From Dehalococcoidia bacterium (GTDB lineage Bacteria; Chloroflexota; Dehalococcoidia; UBA2979), in the NCBI GenBank assembly GCA_009692685.1, contig SHYS01000001.1, positions 186,001 to 250,000 of the forward strand: a stretch of 64,000 nucleotides of DNA. Reading direction: 5' to 3'. This document shows positions 53,527 through 62,970 of this stretch, in pieces. Both the position numbers and the translations under genes were made by a program. Position 1 is the stretch's first letter; the number at the start of each line of letters is the position of its first letter. The notes below the pieces were generated by a model. The model did no database searches, was not told the DNA's origin, and saw nothing but the letters and a program-made list of their open reading frames with translations.

Positions 53527-54404
53527 ACCGACCTCAGCGTGTGGGGATCTGCTACCACCCGGCGCTCGCGGGGGCGGAGGAGCTGGCGACACGCCTCGCC
53601 GCGGTGGTCGAGGCCGCCGGCGCCAGTCCGTGGCTGTCGGAGATCGACTGGGCGCAGGTGGATGTGCACCTGCGCGAGCACATGCCGCAGACGGACCTGC
53701 TGGTGTGCGTAGGCGGTGATGGAACGGTGCTGCACGCGGCTGGCGTGGCGGCCGGGACCCCGGCGGCGCTGCTCGGCGTGCGCATAGGGCGGCTGGGCTT
53801 CCTCACGGAGTGCACCGAGAGCGAGGCCGAGGACGTGCTGCGCCGCGCTCTGGCCGGCGAGGGGCACATTGAGGAGCGGGCATTCGTGCAGGCGCGGGTC
53901 AACGGCGGCGACCCGGTGCACGCACTCAATGACGTGATCATCGGGCGCCACACGCTGGGGCGAACCATCTCGATCGGCGTGCTGGTCAACGGCATCGTGC
54001 TGGCGGAGTACCGCGCCGACGCCGTGATCGTGTCGACGGCGACGGGATCGACGGGGTACGCGCTCTCGGTGGGCGGGCCGATCCTGCATCCGTCCTCGAC
54101 GGACCTGGTGCTGGTGCCGGTGGCGCCGCACCTGACGAAGGCGAATCCGCTCGTGCTGCCGGGTGCGGGGACGAGCCTGCGCCTGATGGTGGAGCGCGGT
54201 GAGGACTCGGTGCTGTCCATCGATGGGGGGCCCGAGCGGATCATCGAGTCTGGTTCGGAGGTCGAGGTGACGCTGTCGCCACTGCGTGCGCGCTTCCTGC
54301 GGCTGGCGGGGCCGGACCAGTTCTACGCCAACCTGGCGCGACGCCTCGGCTGGTTGCGTACCGACCACGCGCTGGGGGAGCTGGGTCCGACCGGACGGGC
54401 GTAG
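53523..54404 (+). CDS. nadK: NAD kinase
   Basis: Phosphorylates NAD to NADP. 293 residues with the signature LLVCVGGDGTVLHAAG, LTECTESEAEDVL, NDVIIGRHTLGRT, STATGSTGYALSVGGPILHP and SIDGGPERII. GTG start overlapping the tlyA stop. Confidence 0.95.
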   Translation: MNRPQRVGICYHPALAGAEELATRLAAVVEAAGASPWLSEIDWAQVDVHLREHMPQTDLLVCVGGDGTVLHAAGVAAGTPAALLGVRIGRLGFLTECTESEAEDVLRRALAGEGHIEERAFVQARVNGGDPVHALNDVIIGRHTLGRTISIGVLVNGIVLAEYRADAVIVSTATGSTGYALSVGGPILHPSSTDLVLVPVAPHLTKANPLVLPGAGTSLRLMVERGEDSVLSIDGGPERIIESGSEVEVTLSPLRARFLRLAGPDQFYANLARRLGWLRTDHALGELGPTGRA

Positions 54405-54413
54405 GCCGTCCTC

Positions 54414-54884
54414 GTGACGCGGCTGGTCAGGTCACTGCTGGGGCAGATACCGCCCATCCCATTCATTGCCGCCGTTGCCGTCGGCTGGGTGCTTGATGCG
54501 CTCTGGCCTGTCGACGTGCCCTTCGCGAGGCCGATGGGCGTGGCGTTGCTCGTCGCGGGCGTAGGCCTCGATTGCTGGTCGATGGTGACGATGCTGCGCG
54601 CGGGGACGTCGTCGGTGCCCGCGCGTACCACCTTGAAGGTGGTGACCTGGGGACCGTACGCGTGGTCGCGGAACCCGATCTACGTGGCGCATGGGCTGGT
54701 CGCGCTGGGCCTCGGGCTGGCGCTGTGGGGAACCGCGTGGGTGCTGCCTGCGGTGGGGGCGGCGTGGTGGGCGACGAACCGCTGGACGGTGCCTTTCGAG
54801 GAGTCGCTGCTGGCGAGGCTGTTCGAGGAAGAGTACGAGTCGTACTCGAGGCGGGTGGGGCGATGGTGGGGGCGGGCTCGGTAG
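54414..54884 (+). CDS. Isoprenylcysteine carboxyl methyltransferase-like membrane protein
   Basis: 156 residues with about four helices and the C-terminal SAM-binding pattern of the ICMT/PEMT superfamily: WGPYAWSRNPIYVAHGL, then FEESLLARLFEEEYESYSRR and VGRWW. GTG 54414 lies 10 nt after nadK. Bacterial members methylate unknown lipids or small molecules. Confidence 0.82.
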   Translation: MTRLVRSLLGQIPPIPFIAAVAVGWVLDALWPVDVPFARPMGVALLVAGVGLDCWSMVTMLRAGTSSVPARTTLKVVTWGPYAWSRNPIYVAHGLVALGLGLALWGTAWVLPAVGAAWWATNRWTVPFEESLLARLFEEEYESYSRRVGRWWGRAR

Positions 54885-54900
54885 CGGCTCGCGCGGAGGG

Positions 54901-55210
54901 CGCGAGGCCTCGCGCCTTTAGGGGGCTTTGCCTGGCCCCGATCCCAACGAGAAGACGCTGACATCCGTTCGTGGTGAGCCTGTCGAACCACCAGCTTTCC
55001 TGGAGCTCACGCACCACTGCTCCGGCGCGAAGGGAGGGCTATCACCAGGCGGCGCATGGCTCGTAGTTCGACACGCTCACCATGAACTCATCCCGAACGG
55101 ATATCAGCATGCCGCGGCCTAGAGGGTGCGGGGCCTCGTGCCCGGAGCGCTCGCACGTCAGATCGAGCACAGCGATGTGCTTCGACAGTTTCCGCACGAA
55201 CGGATTACGG
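54901..55210. repeat. Repeat-dense intergenic region (one B, three A copies)
   Basis: The gap 54885-55273 contains no gene. Repeats: CGCGAGGCCTCGCGCC (54901-54916, B); CCGTTCGTGGTGAGCCTGTC (54965-54984, A, inverted); TTCGACACGCTCACCATGAA (55067-55086, A); TTCGACAGTTTCCGCACGAA (55181-55200, A). The A copies differ from each other, so this is an old, diverging array. Confidence 0.75.
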
Positions 55211-55273
55211 CGGCCATCGACGGGGCTCGGGCTGATAGCTGATCGAGCGGCTGACACCGGTTATCCTCGTTGG

Positions 55274-55783
55274 ATGGCAGCTATCGATGTGTCCGGGGTT
55301 GGAGTTGAGCGCGCGACGGTGCGTGACGCCGACCAGATCGCGGCGCTGATCAACTTCTGGGCGGCGCAGGGGCAGATGCTGCCGAGGACTCTTGGCGAGA
55401 CGTACGAGAACCTGCGTGACTTCTTCGTGGTTCACGACGCGGCTGGCAAGGTGGTGGCATGCACCGCGCTGCACATCACCTGGGCCGACCTGGCCGAGGT
55501 GAAGTCGCTGGCGGTGCGTCAGGACGCCCAATCCGGCGGGTACGGCAGCGCGCTGGTGCTGGCGGCGGAGGCCGAGGGACGCGCGCTGGGCCTCGAGCGG
55601 CTGTTTGCGTTGACATATCGGCCGGGGTTCTTCGAACGGCTGGACTGGGTGCAGGCTGACGTGATGACCCTGCCTCGGAAGGTCTGGAACGAGTGCTACC
55701 GGTGTCCGAAGTTCCCGGGGTGCGAGGAGATCGCGCTCGTCCGGGACCTTCAGGCTCCGGCCACGCGCTCGGCGGGGCGCTGA
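55274..55783 (+). CDS. N-acetylglutamate synthase-like GNAT
   Basis: 169-residue GNAT. VRDADQIAALINFWAAQGQM, LPRTLGETYENLRDF, VACTALHITWADLAEVKSLA, acetyl-CoA loop QDAQSGGYGSALV, GLERLFALTYRPGFFERLDW, and a C-terminal cysteine pair in ECYRCPKFPGCEE. The Cys-containing tail and central RPGFF match short ArgA-type (S-NAGS, Rv2747-like) enzymes that start arginine synthesis. The arginine role is inferred from that resemblance. Confidence 0.8.
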   Translation: MAAIDVSGVGVERATVRDADQIAALINFWAAQGQMLPRTLGETYENLRDFFVVHDAAGKVVACTALHITWADLAEVKSLAVRQDAQSGGYGSALVLAAEAEGRALGLERLFALTYRPGFFERLDWVQADVMTLPRKVWNECYRCPKFPGCEEIALVRDLQAPATRSAGR

Positions 55784-55797
55784 GGACCTAACCAAGC

Positions 55798-56343
55798 ATG
55801 ACGACGCCGGTTGAGCGCATCCCCGAACTCGTGAAGTCAGTGGTCGTCCATCGTGGGTACCCCTTCGATGTGACGGTCGACACGCTGCGGGTTGAGGGCG
55901 GTGGCGAGGTCGAGCGTTCGATCGTGCGGCACCCGGGCGCCGTGGCACTTGTTGCCCTCGATGAGCGTGGACGCTGGGTGCTCGTGCGGCAGTACCGGCA
56001 TCCGGCACAGCGCTGGCTCATCGAGATCCCCGCGGGCACCATCGAGGCAGGTGAGTCGCCCGAGGTGGCGGCGGCGCGCGAGTTGCGCGAGGAGACCGGC
56101 TTCGCGGCGGCGAGCCTCGAACGCCTCGGCGGGACGTGGATGGCGCCGGGGTTCTGCACCGAGTACATCACGTACTTTCTCGCGACCGGGCTGAGCGCGG
56201 ACCCGTTGCCGCAGGACGCGGACGAGGCGCTGTCGGAGCCGCTCTATCTGACGTTGGACGAGATGCGGTCGGCAGTGGCGAGCGGCGAGATCGAGGATGC
56301 GAAGACGCTGGTGACGATGCAGCTGATGGCGCTGCGCAGGTAA
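55798..56343 (+). CDS. NUDIX hydrolase, ADP-ribose pyrophosphatase type
   Basis: 181 residues. The Nudix box is complete: GTIEAGESPEVAAARELREE followed by TGF. VRQYRHPAQRWLIEIPAG upstream and a Pro about 15 residues after the box (TWMAPGFCTE) are typical of NudF-like ADP-sugar pyrophosphatases. 14 nt after the previous stop. Confidence 0.88.
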   Translation: MTTPVERIPELVKSVVVHRGYPFDVTVDTLRVEGGGEVERSIVRHPGAVALVALDERGRWVLVRQYRHPAQRWLIEIPAGTIEAGESPEVAAARELREETGFAAASLERLGGTWMAPGFCTEYITYFLATGLSADPLPQDADEALSEPLYLTLDEMRSAVASGEIEDAKTLVTMQLMALRR

Positions 56344-56509
56344 CGGCGGCTAGCGGTCTCCTGCTTGTGGAGGAGGCTCGAAGGAGCCGCACGCAGTACG
56401 CCGGTAAGCGAAGCCGCTGCTGAGATCGAATTCGCTGGCGGCGACGGGCAGCGCATCGCGTGAGTCGGATGCGGCAGCAGGCGCGGCGGTACCGTGGCTC
56501 TGGGGAGAT

Positions 56510-57787
56510 TCAGCGCTGGTGGCGCCTCGCGTGCGCAGCCCCGCCACGACCGTCGCCCAGGCCGGTGAGCGGGACGGCGAGGCGCAGGATGTCGGGCCGC
56601 AGTACGACGACGACGAGAAGAATGCCGAGGCCGGTGAGGGACATGATGTGTATCGCGTTCTGCGCACCGAAATGCGTCGCGAGGACGCCGGCGAGGAGGG
56701 CGCCGAAGGGGACGCTGCCGCGGTTGAGCAGGTAGATGCTCATCACGCGGCCTCGGATGTGCGGGGGCGCGCTGAGCTGGAGGAGGGTCTGGTTCTGAGT
56801 CTGGTATGTGACGTTGAAGGTGCCGACCAGGAAGCCGAGCATGCAGCTGAGCCAGAGCCAGTGGGACCAGGAGAAGGCGAAGACACCGGCGCTGAAGGCG
56901 GCGGCCCCGAGGACGACCGAGAGCCCGTAGGCGTGGCTGCGACGCATTGAGGCGACGGTCAGCGCGCCGACAAGCGCACCCACGCCGATGAAGGAGAGCA
57001 GCAGGCCCTGCGTGGCCGCGTCACCGCCGAGGACGTCACGGGCAATGATCGGCATCAGTGCCGTGTACGACATCGCGAAGGTGAGGGGGCCGAGGGCGAT
57101 GAGCATCTGGGTACGGATGCTGGGCTCTCTGGCGACGTATGCGAAGCCCTCGCGGATGCTGGTGAAGAAGGGCTCGTGGACGCGCCCCTGGAGGTGCCGC
57201 TCAGGAACGTGCATCTGGAAGGTCCAGATGGTGGCGATGGCGTACATGGCGCTCTGTAGGTAGTAGGAGCCCTCGACGCCAGCGCTGGCGATGAAGGCGC
57301 CGGCGGCGGCGGGGCCGAGCGCGCGCGAGGCGTTGAGCGCGGCGGAGTTGAGGGCGAGCGCGTTCATCAGCTTGTCGGGGCCGACGATGTCACTGACGAT
57401 GGTCTGGCGGGCGGGCTGCTGGAAGGCCTGCACGGTGCCGGCGAGGAAGGCGCTGATGTAGACGTGCCACGGCTGCACGAGGCCGGTGAGGACGAGCGTC
57501 GCGAGGATGACGTTCAGGACCGCGTTGGTGACCTGGGCGACGACGAGCTGGATCTTGCGGCCGGAGCGGTCGGCAAGCGCGCCCGCGAGAACGCCGAAGA
57601 AGAGGAGGGGCAGGCCTCGCATGGCCGTGGCGAGGCCAAGCTGTGTTGCGGAGCCGGTGATCTGGTAGATGAGCCAGCCGCGGGTGACCTGGTCCATCCA
57701 CTGGCCCATGGAGGTGCTGATCTGGCCAAGCCAGAGGAGGCGATAGTCGCGGATGGCGAGGGACTCGAAGGTACGGATACTGGCCAC
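56510..57787 (-). CDS. MFS transporter (EntS-like, MFS_3 type)
   Basis: 425 residues, 12 predicted helices: FESLAIRDYRLLWLGQISTS, VTRGWLIYQITGSATQLG, LADRSGRKIQL (MFS motif A), FQQPARQTIVSDIVGPDKLM. Resembles drug/siderophore exporters. GTG start at 57785-57787; the promoter side carries a palindrome 3 nt upstream, implying repression by a local-type regulator that is not encoded here. Confidence 0.88.
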   Translation of the reverse strand: MASIRTFESLAIRDYRLLWLGQISTSMGQWMDQVTRGWLIYQITGSATQLGLATAMRGLPLLFFGVLAGALADRSGRKIQLVVAQVTNAVLNVILATLVLTGLVQPWHVYISAFLAGTVQAFQQPARQTIVSDIVGPDKLMNALALNSAALNASRALGPAAAGAFIASAGVEGSYYLQSAMYAIATIWTFQMHVPERHLQGRVHEPFFTSIREGFAYVAREPSIRTQMLIALGPLTFAMSYTALMPIIARDVLGGDAATQGLLLSFIGVGALVGALTVASMRRSHAYGLSVVLGAAAFSAGVFAFSWSHWLWLSCMLGFLVGTFNVTYQTQNQTLLQLSAPPHIRGRVMSIYLLNRGSVPFGALLAGVLATHFGAQNAIHIMSLTGLGILLVVVVLRPDILRLAVPLTGLGDGRGGAAHARRHQR

Positions 57788-57789
57788 AC

Positions 57790-57807
57790 CCTTACGTTAG
57801 CGTAAGG
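57790..57807 (-). promoter_or_regulatory. Operator-like palindrome at the MFS start
   Basis: CCTTACG-TTAG-CGTAAGG, perfect 7-bp arms, 2 nt upstream of the GTG and overlapping the likely Shine-Dalgarno AAGG. This type of CTTACGnnnnCGTAAG site is bound by MerR- or TetR-type regulators in other bacteria. Confidence 0.6.
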
Positions 57808-57859
57808 ATTGGCTGTCGCCAAGTATGGTCCCGCGGCGAGGCAGCGGAAGTGCGCTCGT

Positions 57860-58300
57860 TCCCGAGCAGGATGGTCATACAGACGCTGTTGGTCGCCGAA
57901 CGGCGGACAGACCTCGAAGCCAACCTGGCGGTAGGGGCGTGGGCGGGCGCGAAGGCCTCCATCGTTCCGGTCTCGAGGCTCACTCGCTCGTAGCGTCGCT
58001 CGCGCGCCACCGCCAGCAGATGCTCAACGATGGCCCGGCCGACACCATGCTGGCGGGCCGATTGGGTCGTGTGCATGGACTTCACCTCGCCATGCCGTGC
58101 TTCGAGCTGTTTGAGTGCCCCGATGCCGAGTAGCAGGCCGGGCCGCCGCGCGCTGAAGAAGGTCAAGGAAGGGTCAGAGACACTCGAGGGGAAGCGCGTG
58201 CACATGACCGGGTGGGGCCACCCGGGTGGGCAAATCCGAGGTGCCGCGCGAGGAGCGCTTGAATGTCCTCGGCGCGTGGGTCTTCGACTGCGATCGTCAT
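57860..58300 (-). pseudogene. GNAT acetyltransferase with several frameshifts
   Basis: Readable pieces in order: MTIAVEDPRAEDIQALLARH (from ATG 58300), then in another frame DPSLTFFSARRPGLLLGIGA and ARHGEVKSMHTTQSARQHGV (acetyl-CoA loop), RRYERVSLETGTMEAFAPA, then one frame over YRQVGFEVCPPFGD, and back to NSVCMTILL. At least three indels are needed, so this is a clear pseudogene of the ElaA/PhnO-like GNAT type. Confidence 0.8.
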
Positions 58301-58422
58301 CAGATCGTCCAAGAGACCTCCAGTGGCACAGTAACCGCTTCGGGCCGCCACTCGGCGCTGACGATGCCGGAGCCGCCGGCAGTCTACTGGGACGGCTTAT
58401 TGACGGACGTACCCACGGACAC

Positions 58423-58451
58423 TTGACCGCGTGGCGTTGGTGCGGGATAAC
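58423..58451 (+). promoter_or_regulatory. Promoter of the frd operon
   Basis: TTGACC (58423-58428), 17-nt spacer, GATAAC (58446-58451). Expected start of transcription about 58458, leaving a leader of about 27 nt with GAGGAG at 58472-58477. Confidence 0.65.
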
Positions 58452-58484
58452 CGAACGAGGTTCGCATGGCTCGAGGAGCGCTCC

Positions 58485-60257
58485 GTGCCCGAGACGATGA
58501 AGCACGACATTCTGATCGTCGGTGGTGGAGGCGCGGGCCTGCGAGCGGTGATCGCCGCCGCTGAGGCGTTCCCGAACCTCAACATCGCAATGGTGTCCAA
58601 GGTCTACCCGATGCGGAGCCACACGGTTTCCGCCGAGGGCGGGGCCGCTGCCGTCATCAAGCCGAACGACTCCCTGGACGCGCACTTCAAGGACACGGTG
58701 TCCGGGTCGGACTGGCTGGCAGACCAGGACGCGGTGGAGATCTTCGTCAACGAGGCGCCGCGGGAGATGATCCAGCTTGAGCACTGGGGCTGCCCGTGGA
58801 GCCGCGAGCCCGACGGTAGCGTCGCGGTGCGGCCGTTCGGTGGGATGACGATCGAGCGCACGTGGTTTGCGGCCGACAAGACCGGGTTCCACATGCTGCA
58901 CACGCTGTTCCAGACCTCGTTGAAGCATACGCAGGTGAAGCGCTACGATGAGTGGTTCGTGACGAGCCTGCTGGTGGAGCATGGGCGCTGCCAGGGCGTG
59001 ACCGCCATCGAGTTGCGCACGGGCCAGGTGCACGCGATCCTCGCGAAGGCGGTCATCCTCGCGACGGGCGGGGGCGGGCGGATCTTCCCGTTCACCACGA
59101 ACGCCGCGATTAAGACGGGCGATGGGATGGGCATGGCCTATCGAGCGGGCGTGCCGCTCAAGGACATGGAGTTCGTGCAGTACCACCCGACAGGGCTGCC
59201 GGGCACGGGCATCCTGATCACCGAGGCTGCCCGAGGCGAGGGCGGTATCCTGCTGAACAACAAGGGCGAGCGCTTCCTGAAGGACTACAACCTCGGGACG
59301 CCGCTGGACGTGAACGACCCCGCGCACCCCCAGTTGCGCTCGATGGAGCTGGGGCCTCGAGACCGCCTGTCGCAGGCGTTCTGGGGCGAGGAGCAGAAGG
59401 GCAACGTCTTCACGGGGCCGTATGGCACGTACGTGCACCTCGATGTCCGGCACCTGGGCGAGAAGAAGATCGAGGCGAAGATCCCGTTCGTGCGGGAGCT
59501 GGCAAAGAACTACGCGGGCATCGACCCTGTGTACGAGCCGATTCCGGTACGCCCGGTGGTGCACTACATGATGGGCGGCGTGGACACGAACACGGAGGCG
59601 GCCACCCTGATGCCAGGTCTGTACGCGGCCGGCGAATGCGCGTCGGTGAGCATCAACGGGGCGAACCGCCTCGGATCCAACTCACTGACGGAGCTGCTGG
59701 TGTTCGGAGCGCGGGCTGGCAAGAACGCCGCCGAGTGGGCGCTGTCACACCCGGACATCGACACGGGCGCCCTGGAGTCGCAGGCGCAGGCCGAGCGCGA
59801 CCGCATCGCGCGTGATTTTATCAACCGGACGGGGCCGGGCGAGCGGATCGCCGCTGTGCGTGCGGACCTGGTCGCCACGATGGGCGAGGGCGCGGGGATC
59901 TACCGCGATGAGGCCACGATGAAGACGATGACCTCGAAGCTGGATGGCATCAAGGAGCGGGCGCAGCACGCGACCATCGATGACCACAGCCTGAGCTTCA
60001 ACACGGAGCTGACGTCAGCTCTCGAGATCCAGTTCGAGGTGGAGATCGCAGAGGCGCTGGCGCACTCGGCGATCCAGCGCAAGGAGTCGCGGGGCTCGCA
60101 CCAGCGCCTCGACTTCCCGGCGCGTGACGATGAGGGGTTCTTGAAGCACTCGCTGGCGTACCGCACCGAAGGCGGCGGGCCACGCATCGACTACCGCGAT
60201 GTCGTGATCACGAAGTGGCCGCCGGCCGCACGCGTGTACGGCACGGCTGGTCACTAG
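58485..60257 (+). CDS. frdA: Fumarate reductase flavoprotein subunit
   Basis: Catalytic subunit interconverting fumarate and succinate. About 590 residues from GTG 58485 (GAGGAG 7 nt upstream); ATG 58497 is the alternative. FAD domain [20 protein letters not shown], covalent-FAD histidine in [78 protein letters not shown]. Residue by residue it follows E. coli FrdA (including GCPWSR and PPAARVYG) much more than typical SdhA. Direction in the cell, reductase or dehydrogenase, cannot be fixed from sequence. Confidence 0.93.
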   Translation: MPETMKHDILIVGGGGAGLRAVIAAAEAFPNLNIAMVSKVYPMRSHTVSAEGGAAAVIKPNDSLDAHFKDTVSGSDWLADQDAVEIFVNEAPREMIQLEHWGCPWSREPDGSVAVRPFGGMTIERTWFAADKTGFHMLHTLFQTSLKHTQVKRYDEWFVTSLLVEHGRCQGVTAIELRTGQVHAILAKAVILATGGGGRIFPFTTNAAIKTGDGMGMAYRAGVPLKDMEFVQYHPTGLPGTGILITEAARGEGGILLNNKGERFLKDYNLGTPLDVNDPAHPQLRSMELGPRDRLSQAFWGEEQKGNVFTGPYGTYVHLDVRHLGEKKIEAKIPFVRELAKNYAGIDPVYEPIPVRPVVHYMMGGVDTNTEAATLMPGLYAAGECASVSINGANRLGSNSLTELLVFGARAGKNAAEWALSHPDIDTGALESQAQAERDRIARDFINRTGPGERIAAVRADLVATMGEGAGIYRDEATMKTMTSKLDGIKERAQHATIDDHSLSFNTELTSALEIQFEVEIAEALAHSAIQRKESRGSHQRLDFPARDDEGFLKHSLAYRTEGGGPRIDYRDVVITKWPPAARVYGTAGH

Positions 60258-60293
60258 GCTCGATCGGAAGCGTGAGCGGAAACTAGGGGTCCG

Positions 60294-61031
60294 ATGCCAG
60301 AGACGATCACCCTCGAGGTCTTCCGCTACCGGCCTGATCAGGAGGACCGTCCGACCTCGCAGACGTACACCGTGCCGTACCACGAGGACTGGGTGGTGCT
60401 CGACGCGCTGAACTACCTCAAGGACCAGGTGGACGGGACGCTCTCTTACCGCTGGTCGTGCCGGATGGGCGTGTGTGGCTCGTGCGGGATGATGATCAAC
60501 GGCGTGCCGAAGCTGACGTGCTCGGCGTTCCTGCGCGACCTGCTGCCTGGGCCTATCCGTGTCGAGCCGCTGTCGGGGTTCCCGGTGGAGCGCGACCTGG
60601 TGGTGGTCCTCGATGACTTCATGCAGAAGCTGACCGACATCAAGCCGTGGATCATCCGCGAGGTCGAGCAGCCCATCGAGCAGGGTGAATACCGTCAGAC
60701 GCCGGGGCAGTTGGCCGACTTCAAGCAGTACACGATGTGCATCAACTGCATGCTTTGCTACGCGGCGTGCCCGGTGTACCAGCACGACGAGAAGTTCCTT
60801 GGGCCCGCGGCGATTGCGCTGGCGCAACGCTACAACAAAGACTCTCGAGACGAGGGCAGCGCGCAACGCCAGGATCTGGTCTGGGCGGATACCGGCGCGT
60901 GGGACTGCACGTTCGTGGGCCAGTGCAGCGAGGTCTGTCCGAAGCACGTGGACCCCGCGGGCGCGATCCAGCAGGCGAAGATCGAGAGCGCCATCGGCTG
61001 GGTGGCCTCGTTCTTGCCGGGGAAGAAGTAG
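60294..61031 (+). CDS. frdB: Fumarate reductase iron-sulfur subunit
   Basis: 245 residues carrying three clusters: 2Fe-2S ([20 protein letters not shown], then TC), 4Fe-4S ([12 protein letters not shown]) and 3Fe-4S ([17 protein letters not shown]). The third matches the E. coli FrdB block [17 protein letters not shown] except at one position. Electron wire between flavin and quinone. 36 nt after frdA. Confidence 0.95.
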   Translation: MPETITLEVFRYRPDQEDRPTSQTYTVPYHEDWVVLDALNYLKDQVDGTLSYRWSCRMGVCGSCGMMINGVPKLTCSAFLRDLLPGPIRVEPLSGFPVERDLVVVLDDFMQKLTDIKPWIIREVEQPIEQGEYRQTPGQLADFKQYTMCINCMLCYAACPVYQHDEKFLGPAAIALAQRYNKDSRDEGSAQRQDLVWADTGAWDCTFVGQCSEVCPKHVDPAGAIQQAKIESAIGWVASFLPGKK

Positions 61032-61037
61032 CCCCTG

Positions 61038-61430
61038 ATGGCGCGACCTTACCCTCGACAGCACGTCTCCAAGACCTGGTACCTGAAGCGGACGCCGTAC
61101 CGCATCTTCATCCTGCGCGAGTGGTCGGCCGTGTTCGTCGCGCTGTACTTCGGGCTGCTGGTGACGCTGGCGGCGCGGGCGCGCGAAGGTGTGGGGTCGT
61201 TGCAGGAGTACGTCGACGTGGCGCTCTCAACGCCGCTGGGAATCGCCTTCCACTTGGTGACGCTGGCGTTTGCGTCGCTGCACACGGTGACGTGGTTCCA
61301 GGCGGTGCCGAAGGCGATCCGGGTGCGCATGGGCGACGAGTTCATTCCGGCCAAGACATTGATCGGTGTGCACTACCTGGCGCTGGTGGGCATCTCAGGG
61401 GTGCTGTTGGCGCTGTTCGTCATCCTGTAG
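61038..61430 (+). CDS. frdC: Fumarate reductase membrane subunit C
   Basis: 130 residues, three helices; YRIFILREWSAVFVALYFGL keeps the Glu of E. coli FrdC LREGTAV that lines the quinol site, and LHTVTWFQAVPKAI matches its LHTKTWFELAPKA region. No heme-ligand histidine pair of the SdhC type is evident. 6 nt after frdB. Confidence 0.9.
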   Translation: MARPYPRQHVSKTWYLKRTPYRIFILREWSAVFVALYFGLLVTLAARAREGVGSLQEYVDVALSTPLGIAFHLVTLAFASLHTVTWFQAVPKAIRVRMGDEFIPAKTLIGVHYLALVGISGVLLALFVIL

Positions 61431-61454
61431 CTGGTAGCGGGAGATCGAGGTCTC

Positions 61455-61784
61455 GTGCGTAAGTCGAATGAGCCGCTGTTCTGGGCGTTCTTCTCCGCGG
61501 GTGGGATGGCGACGGCGATGCTGGCGCCAGCGCTCATCGTGATCACGGGTTTGCTGCTGCCGATGGGCATCGTGAAGGTGGCGGACGCGGCGAAGCTGCT
61601 CGCAATGCCGCTGACGCGCCTCGTGATCCTCGGCGTGTTTGTGCTTGCGCTGCTGCACTGGGCAAACCGCTTCCGCCACACGATCTACGACATGCAGCTG
61701 TCACCGCTGATGCCGATCAGCGTGATCTCCTACGCGGTTGCGATCCTCGGATCGCTGTGGGGCGCGAAGATGCTGCTGGGATAA
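61455..61784 (+). CDS. frdD: Fumarate reductase membrane subunit D
   Basis: 109 residues from GTG 61455: RKSNEPLFWAFFSAGGMATA matches E. coli FrdD (SDEPVFWGLFGAGGMW). It then has three helices ending YAVAILGSLWGAKML. Completes a four-gene enteric-style operon. Confidence 0.9.
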   Translation: MRKSNEPLFWAFFSAGGMATAMLAPALIVITGLLLPMGIVKVADAAKLLAMPLTRLVILGVFVLALLHWANRFRHTIYDMQLSPLMPISVISYAVAILGSLWGAKMLLG

Positions 61785-61840
61785 TGTTGCCGGGTCAGGG
61801 GCCCCTCGAGGGCTGGCGAGGGCGCCTCGATGGTTGACCC

Positions 61841-62107
61841 TTGCGTTCGTATTGCATTGGTGTGCTGGTCGGCGAACTGCTTGGTGCATGGCTCGCGTGG
61901 GGTACCTCGGTGCCCGCGTGGGGCGTCGGAGCGGCCGCGGGTGCGCTGGGCGCGGTGATCGGTAGTTGGGCGCTGGCCAGCCTGCGGTCGTCCGAGCGCG
62001 AGCCGGAGCGGCCGGATTCGCCGAGCCAGCCCTCGATCTATGGGGGCGGGGCGCCTAGCGGCTTGGCCGCGGACCGCAGTCTGTTACCGCGCGAACTCCA
62101 GAGTTAG
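61841..62107 (+). CDS. Possible small membrane protein
   Basis: 88 codons from TTG 61841 (or GTG 61862): VLVGELLGAWLAWGTSVPAW, GVGAAAGALGAVIGSWALAS, then a polar tail ending RSLLPRELQS. Two short helices. No ribosome-binding site seen and its end overlaps the CBM gene on the other strand, so it may not be real. Confidence 0.35.
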   Translation: MRSYCIGVLVGELLGAWLAWGTSVPAWGVGAAAGALGAVIGSWALASLRSSEREPERPDSPSQPSIYGGGAPSGLAADRSLLPRELQS

Positions 62108-62845
62108 CCGGTCTACCTCCACGCCAAGTGGGTCTGCCTCGTCAACGTGCACGACGAAATGGTTCTCGCCTTCGCGTAACTGCACGAAAGCGAACGAGAG
62201 CGGTGCCATGATCTACCAGCCGGTGTCATGGGTACGGTCGGCCGCCGTCGGCTGGCTGCCCTCGGTGGCCAACGCAAGAATGTCCTCCGGACCATCGTTT
62301 GAGTAGTACAGGAACGCCGAGTACAGGCCGGTTGACGGGGATGTGACGAGGAAGGTCAGGGAATCTCCCGCCTTGAGGCGCACGGTCTTGCCGGCACTCG
62401 CTCGCGCCCTGAGTTGCGTGCTCGCTCCTGGGTCCGCGAATGTCTCTGCTTCGAGCACGAACAGCCGCCGGAGGGAAGGCGGCGGTGGAGTTGGAGGCGA
62501 TGCGGACTTGGCCGCCGTTGCGGGTGCGGGTGAGTGAGCGGGTGTCGGCATCGCCGTCGGCACAGCAGCGGGCGTCACCGTTTCTCCAACCGCTCGAGTT
62601 GACACGGCGATCGGCGAAGGCGACGGGGGCGTTGGTGTGACACCGGCACTGCCGGGCCCAAGTGGCACGCGGTCAAGGAGCCTTGGGCCGAACTGGACCG
62701 CGAGGCTGCCTGCGCCGGGTAAGACAAGCAATATGAGACCCACGATTAGCGGGTGCTTGCTGAGTGGGTACTTCAACAGCCTTCGCCAGAGACGCACGGA
62801 TTCGTTGTCTTCTGGTATGGGCGGGCCTCCGACGGTTCCGCACAC
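62084..62845 (-). pseudogene. Membrane-anchored carbohydrate-binding (CBM6/35-like) protein with in-frame TAG
   Basis: N-terminal membrane anchor (SKHPLIVGLILLVLPGAGSL), Pro/Thr/Ala-rich linker (TPTPPSPSPIAVSTRAVGE), then a beta-domain: FVLEAETFADPG, KAGDSLTFLVTSPSTGLYSA, ILALATEGSQ, DTGW. TAG at 62213-62215 stops it, but the same frame continues MAPLSFAFVQLREGENHFVV, HVDEADPLGVEVDRLTLEFA to TAA 62084-62086. This restores the GxNxIxxxxxDPxGVxLDxL ending typical of CBM6/35 modules. Nonsense mutation is the simplest reading. Confidence 0.7.
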
Positions 62846-62900
62846 TTCGTACGATTCTACGAGTCAAGCTCGGTCGAGTCGACGGATGCAATGTCTCCAA

Positions 62901-62944
62901 CGAACATAGAAGCGGCGCTCGCAAGGGCGCCGCTTCTATGTTCG
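62901..62944. terminator. Strong hairpin downstream of fumC
   Basis: An 18-bp perfect inverted repeat (62901-62918 with 62927-62944, arm CGAACATAGAAGCGGCGC), 8-nt loop, 27 nt after the fumC stop. It can end leftward fumC transcription before the CBM gene. Confidence 0.8.
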
Positions 62945-62970
62945 CACTTGCGCCATCGAGGGCGTGCAGG

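Noticed and set aside
57792..59564. 590-codon minus-strand frame opposite frdA
   Set aside because: Mostly the complement of frdA; only its end coincides with real GNAT pseudogene sequence.
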